Shown in pieces: positions 32,983 through 37,111 of a DNA stretch of 37,111 nucleotides. Each line of letters begins with the position of its first letter. Position 1 is the stretch's first letter. The notes below the pieces were generated by a model. The model searched no databases. It saw nothing but the letters and a program-made list of their open reading frames with translations, and was not told where the DNA came from. Position numbers and translations under genes: made by a program. The stretch comes from Desulfobacterales bacterium (GTDB taxonomy: Bacteria; Desulfobacterota; Desulfobacteria; Desulfobacterales; JAHEIW01), in contig CP070694.1 in assembly GCA_020353355.1 (NCBI GenBank), positions 3,426,687 through 3,463,797 of the forward strand, written 5' to 3'.

Positions 32983-33771
32983 TTAACCTATTTTTATTTT
33001 CATCAGGTCTTCTGCCAGAATTAGCGGCCCGTTATAGGTTTTGCGGCATTGTTTTTCAATATCCGTCCGATCACATTCCGGGTAGAAGTGGGTTAGAACC
33101 AATTGGTCGACCTTTGCCCGCGCTGCAATTTCACCGGCCAACGACGGTGTCAGATGGCCCTTGACTCGAAACTCGTCCGGAAACGCGCATTCACAAACGA
33201 GGAGATTTGCATGACCGGCCAGGCTGATAAGGCCTTCACTAAAATCCGTATCACCAGAGTACACTACTGATTTTCCGTCAGAACTGGTAACGCGATATGC
33301 AATACTTTCTTCATTGTGGACGACCGGCGCGGATTTTATTGAAAAGTCTTTGAACCGGTGAGCATCCTGTTTGCGATTGTCGAGCTCCATAATATTGAGC
33401 AGCCCTGGTGCTAGCTCTATCCAATGGCCATCTACGGCCTTAAGTCTGGTATAAAAATTTACAAATCCCCGGCCGGCTGTCACCGTAAGAGGGGCATTGC
33501 GCTGGTGGTCATCCGGGTATTTGGTGTAAAATAGAATCGGGATAAATTCGGCGCTGTGATCCGGATGAAAGTGGCTGTAGAAAATATGCGAAATTTCAAA
33601 GATGGTGGTGCCGGTTTCAAGCAATCTCCTGATGGTGCCGGGACCGGAATCAAACAGGAGTTTGGAAACGCCCACTTCCAGCAACACCGAACATGAACTT
33701 CGCTTCAGCGACGGCACGCAGGTGCCGGACCCCAGGATGGTGACGGTTATACCGGATTTGTTTGAAGGCAT
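32983..33771 (-). CDS. MBL-fold hydrolase, RNase Z-like
   Basis: A 262-residue metallo-beta-lactamase fold protein. The zinc motif is SHFHPDHSAE (HxHxDH); further ligands lie in VVYSGDTDFSEG and LTHFYPECD. Its length and TILGSGTCVPSLKRSSCSVLLEV start fit RNase Z / arylsulfatase-like relatives. True tRNase Z has an exosite arm that I do not see, so a general MBL hydrolase is equally possible. Confidence 0.85.
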   Translation of the reverse strand: MPSNKSGITVTILGSGTCVPSLKRSSCSVLLEVGVSKLLFDSGPGTIRRLLETGTTIFEISHIFYSHFHPDHSAEFIPILFYTKYPDDHQRNAPLTVTAGRGFVNFYTRLKAVDGHWIELAPGLLNIMELDNRKQDAHRFKDFSIKSAPVVHNEESIAYRVTSSDGKSVVYSGDTDFSEGLISLAGHANLLVCECAFPDEFRVKGHLTPSLAGEIAARAKVDQLVLTHFYPECDRTDIEKQCRKTYNGPLILAEDLMKIKIG

Positions 33772-33791
33772 CTGAGTTATTAAAATTCTTG

Positions 33792-34781
33792 TTACTTTTT
33801 TCCCGCTCTCTTTTCGGTGCTATTTATAATCCACCTCAGAAGCTTTTTTTCATCTTTGAAGTCGGTGTGATTCTTTAAAGCAGTCAAAGATATTTCTGCG
33901 CGGGCCATGTTTTTATGGCCGCCGGCCGATCCGATGTGGCCGAAGCTTTCTTTGGCCACATTCCCTGCGTTTTTACGGATACCATCGTTTCGAAAGATAA
34001 TGATTAGTTTTTTATCATACGTACCGGAAACAATGCTACATGTCACCGAGCTGATTCTCATAAAAAAATCCGCAATAATTACACAGATGTCCGGATTGAC
34101 CACTGCACCCAGATGGACAAAAACTCTTGACTTGCGCAGGCGAATGCCATTGATCGCATTTTTAAAATATCTCAGAAAATCGAGCCTGAGATCGGCCTGT
34201 TCAATTTTGCGAGCCAGATGAATATTCGCATACCGAAACAGATATTGAAATGCGAGGACATCGTCGATCAAGGTCGGCCCTTTGAAATCATTTGTATCCG
34301 TTTTAATAGCATGAAACAAGCCGGTTGCCAGCTTCACCGAAGGCTTTATCCGAGCCGCCCGCAGATATTCCGTCATGATGGTGGCGGTTGACCCATAGTT
34401 GGGCCGGATGTCTATAAAAGGGGCTTTCACGCCGGTATCCGGATGATGGTCAATAATCACATGGGGCTTTAATGCGGTCATCAATTCGTTGTGATCCGGC
34501 TGGGAATCTAGCAAAACGATGCGGCTGAAACGATCAACGTCAATTTCGGTGAAAGGAGCAAGCGTCACCCCCAGCAGTCGTGTCATTGCCAGATTATCCG
34601 GTCGATTAATCGTATTGACATTGGAGGTGGTCACATTTGACACTTTGCGCCACAGTAGACGACTGACCGCCATGGCACTGGCAATGGAATCCGGATCTGC
34701 ATTAATGACGATCAAGATTTGATCATTACCCGAAAATTGATTGTAAAACCGACGCAGTATTTCTTGAGTCGTTCGTTTCAT
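33792..34781 (-). CDS. DHH/DHHA1 phosphoesterase
   Basis: A 329-residue DHH-family protein like NrnA oligoribonuclease or RecJ relatives. The first motif is VINADPDSIASA (a variant of D-x-D), followed by VLLDSQPD, the DHH motif in IDHHPDTG, and the DHHA1 GSAGGHKNMARAEI substrate site. It acts on oligonucleotides or (p)Ap-type small molecules. It forms a short-spaced unit with the MBL gene downstream. Confidence 0.88.
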   Translation of the reverse strand: MKRTTQEILRRFYNQFSGNDQILIVINADPDSIASAMAVSRLLWRKVSNVTTSNVNTINRPDNLAMTRLLGVTLAPFTEIDVDRFSRIVLLDSQPDHNELMTALKPHVIIDHHPDTGVKAPFIDIRPNYGSTATIMTEYLRAARIKPSVKLATGLFHAIKTDTNDFKGPTLIDDVLAFQYLFRYANIHLARKIEQADLRLDFLRYFKNAINGIRLRKSRVFVHLGAVVNPDICVIIADFFMRISSVTCSIVSGTYDKKLIIIFRNDGIRKNAGNVAKESFGHIGSAGGHKNMARAEISLTALKNHTDFKDEKKLLRWIINSTEKRAGKK

Positions 34782-34841
34782 AAAAAATAATCCCCGACAA
34801 CAATCGAGAATATTACGATGTGTTCGGCAGGATTACAATAA

Positions 34842-34875
34842 AAAAAGCCCGGCGCGCCAAAAAGCCGGGCTTTTT
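34842..34875 (-). terminator. Rho-independent terminator after clpB
   Basis: The perfect stem AAAAAGCCCGGC (34842-34853) / GCCGGGCTTTTT (34864-34875) has a 10-base loop. On the minus strand it follows the clpB stop by 16 bases and ends in a T-run. Confidence 0.85.
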
Positions 34876-34891
34876 GGATTTTTAGTAATTC

Positions 34892-37111
34892 TTACTGGGT
34901 ATGAAAAACAATCCGGTCACCTTCAACTTCGGCGCTGACGCGGCTGCCTTCGGCAATATGGCCTTTAAGTATCTCCAGTGAGAGAGGATTTTCAATATAC
35001 TGCTGAATTGTCCGTTTTAGAGGACGAGCACCGTAAATCGGATCATATCCCTTTTTAGCAATGAATTCCCGGGAACCATCCGATAAAATAAGGTCAATTT
35101 TTTTATCGGCAAGCCTTCGGCCTAGCCGTTCAATTTGAATATCAACAACTCTTACGATTTCATCGGCTTTCAGGTTTTGGAAAATGATAATTTCGTCGAT
35201 CCGGTTTAAAAATTCCGGCTTGAATGTCGCTCGCAAGACTTCGGTGACCCGCCTTTCCATCTCTTCGCGTTGTGTGGCGCCTAGTTGCTGGATATACTGG
35301 CTGCCTACATTTGAGGTCATGATAACAATGGTATTTTTAAAATCCACGGTACGGCCGTGCCCGTCTGTCATACGGCCGTCGTCTAAAATTTGGAGCAGGA
35401 CATTGAAAACCTCCGGATGGGCTTTTTCAATTTCGTCAAAAAGTACCACGGAATAGGGTCGACGACGGACAGCCTCGGTTAAATAGCCTCCCTCTTCGTA
35501 TCCGACATAGCCGGGTGGGGCACCGATCAGTCTCGCGACGGAGTGTTTTTCCATGTATTCAGACATATCCACACGCACCATGGCCTGGTCACTGTCGAAA
35601 ATAAATTCTGCCAGTGCCTTGGCCAATTCGGTTTTTCCAACTCCGGTCGGTCCCATGAATATAAATGAACCGATGGGCCGGTTGGGATCCTGTAGACCGG
35701 ACCGCGCACGCCGGACAGCATTAGATACCGCCTCCACGGCTTCGCTTTGCCCGATAACGCGGTCGTGAATTCGCTCTTCCATTTGCACCAGTTTTTCCCG
35801 CTCGCCTTCAAGCATTTTGCTCACGGGAATACCAGTCCAACGGGAAACGACCTCGGCGATATCCTCATCATCAACCTCTTCCTTGAGCATTTTGCTGGTT
35901 TCCTGAAGCTCCGAAAGTTTTTGATTGGCGTCTTCCAGGCGTTTTTGGAGTTCTGTGGATTTTCCATACCGGATTTCGGCCACTTTGGCCAGATTACCCT
36001 CACGTTCAGCCATTTGTGCCTCGATGCCAAGCTGCTCTTGTTCTTCCTTGATTTTGCGGATGGTTTGAATCAGATCTTTTTCATTTTGCCAATGGGCCTT
36101 CATTTTTGTCAGCTCGGCGTTTATATCGGCCAGCTCGGCTTCCAATTTTTTCAGCCGTTCTTTGGAGGCGGTGTCGGTTTCTTTTTTGAGTGCCTGACGT
36201 TCAATTTCCGCTTGGGTGATTTTACGTTGAATTTCATCGATTTCTACCGGCATACTATCTATTTCGATTCTGAGCTTGGACGCGCATTCATCGATCAAGT
36301 CAATGGCTTTATCCGGCAGAAAACGATCCGTAATATACCGATGGGATAGGGTCGCCGCTGCGACAATGGCCGAATCTTTGATCCTGACGCCGTGATGGAC
36401 TTCGTATTTTTCTTTGAGTCCCCGCAGAATCGATATGGTGTCTTCCACCGAGGGTTGGCGCACCATTACCGGCTGAAATCGTCTTTCAAGGGCCGCATCT
36501 TTTTCAATGTATTTACGATATTCATTTAAGGTTGTGGCACCGACACAGCGGAGCGTACCCCTGGCCAAAGCCGGTTTTAACATGTTGGAGGCATCCACGG
36601 CGCCTTCTGCAGCGCCGGCGCCCACCACGGTGTGAAGCTCATCAATGAAAAGGATGATTTCGCCTTCAGCACTTTCCACTTCTTTCAACACCGCCTTGAA
36701 GCGATCTTCAAACTCTCCCCGGTATTTGGCGCCGGCAATCAGTGCCCCCATATCGAGGGCCACCAAGCGGCGATTTTTTAAGGTCTCGGAAACATCACCG
36801 GCCACGATTCGCTGAGCCAGGCCCTCAACAATAGCGGTTTTGCCCACACCCGGCTCCCCTATGAGGACGGGATTGTTTTTGGTTCTTCTCGAGAGGACCT
36901 GGATGATTCGTCTGATTTCATCATCTCGACCGATCACCGGGTCGAGATCGTCCTTTTTGGCAGCGGCCGTCAGGTCCCTGCTGAACCGCTCCAGTGCCTG
37001 GTACTTGTCTTCCGGGCTCTGATCGGTGATCCGTTGACCACCGCGGATATCGACCAGGACCTTGAGCACGTTTTCTCTGGTGATGCCGGCACCGGCCAGG
37101 ATCCTGGCCGC
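34892..37111 (-). CDS. clpB: Chaperone ClpB, 3' part
   Basis: A disaggregase of the Hsp100 family; partial because the 5' end, coding for about 120 residues, lies outside the window. Visible are nucleotide-binding domain 1 (Walker [10 protein letters not shown], Walker [10 protein letters not shown]), the coiled-coil M domain (about [20 protein letters not shown] to [14 protein letters not shown]), and domain 2 ([22 protein letters not shown]). The first visible residues, AARILAGAG, belong to the frame that continues beyond position 37111; the internal GTG at 37069 is not the start. It ends in a strong terminator. Confidence 0.97.
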   Translation of the reverse strand, partial: AARILAGAGITRENVLKVLVDIRGGQRITDQSPEDKYQALERFSRDLTAAAKKDDLDPVIGRDDEIRRIIQVLSRRTKNNPVLIGEPGVGKTAIVEGLAQRIVAGDVSETLKNRRLVALDMGALIAGAKYRGEFEDRFKAVLKEVESAEGEIILFIDELHTVVGAGAAEGAVDASNMLKPALARGTLRCVGATTLNEYRKYIEKDAALERRFQPVMVRQPSVEDTISILRGLKEKYEVHHGVRIKDSAIVAAATLSHRYITDRFLPDKAIDLIDECASKLRIEIDSMPVEIDEIQRKITQAEIERQALKKETDTASKERLKKLEAELADINAELTKMKAHWQNEKDLIQTIRKIKEEQEQLGIEAQMAEREGNLAKVAEIRYGKSTELQKRLEDANQKLSELQETSKMLKEEVDDEDIAEVVSRWTGIPVSKMLEGEREKLVQMEERIHDRVIGQSEAVEAVSNAVRRARSGLQDPNRPIGSFIFMGPTGVGKTELAKALAEFIFDSDQAMVRVDMSEYMEKHSVARLIGAPPGYVGYEEGGYLTEAVRRRPYSVVLFDEIEKAHPEVFNVLLQILDDGRMTDGHGRTVDFKNTIVIMTSNVGSQYIQQLGATQREEMERRVTEVLRATFKPEFLNRIDEIIIFQNLKADEIVRVVDIQIERLGRRLADKKIDLILSDGSREFIAKKGYDPIYGARPLKRTIQQYIENPLSLEILKGHIAEGSRVSAEVEGDRIVFHTQ

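Overview
The window looks like a chromosomal segment of a deltaproteobacterium (Desulfobacterota, probably Desulfobacterales-like). This is an inference from gene content and order: a hemA / ccsA-type / siroheme-synthase cluster, DksA, a long-form HisG, LivK-type binding proteins, many paired universal stress proteins, moderate GC, and intergenic spaces full of palindromic repeats. No rRNA, tRNA, CRISPR array, insertion sequence or prophage was seen.

Left flank (1-9.1 kb), mostly housekeeping: a small unknown protein, the GTPases Era and EngB, a class I/II aminotransferase, hisI-hisG (GTGA overlap), a class A penicillin-binding protein and an orphan branched-chain-amino-acid-type binding protein. 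Right flank (25.1-37.1 kb): an Elp3-like radical SAM protein, RNase III, a PHP phosphoesterase, DksA, a 78-residue protein behind a consensus sigma-70 promoter, fabD, hemA, a cytochrome c assembly protein, the siroheme-synthase dehydrogenase, an RNase Z-like hydrolase, a DHH phosphoesterase and the 3' part of clpB (cut by the window edge).

The centre (about 9.1-24.9 kb) is a polyphosphate/phosphate island built as two convergent gene trains. The plus-strand train holds a helix-hairpin-helix basic protein, a metallophosphoesterase, two PPK2 kinases, an ABM-domain protein and a CBS-pair protein. The minus-strand train starts at a promoter marked by two palindromes and holds PPK1, a CYTH-like/CHAD protein, a ParA-type ATPase, a guanylate-kinase-like protein and a divergent CYTH-like protein. 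After a hairpin it continues with a canonical CYTH protein, a 54-residue putative zinc protein, a SixA phosphatase, a 71-residue protein that is 55% lysine, a UspA protein and a Na/Pi cotransporter with a PhoU domain.

Read together, these genes could import phosphate (NptA/PhoU), store it as polyphosphate (PPK1), spend it on nucleotide phosphorylation (PPK2 x2), bind or hydrolyse polyphosphate/triphosphate (CHAD, CYTH) and possibly position or partition the granules (ParA). The ParA-CHAD pairing with overlapping start and stop codons, directly behind ppk1, is the most interesting and least described element. A second theme is the set of structured intergenic palindromes, at least two of which belong to families with more than one copy in this window.
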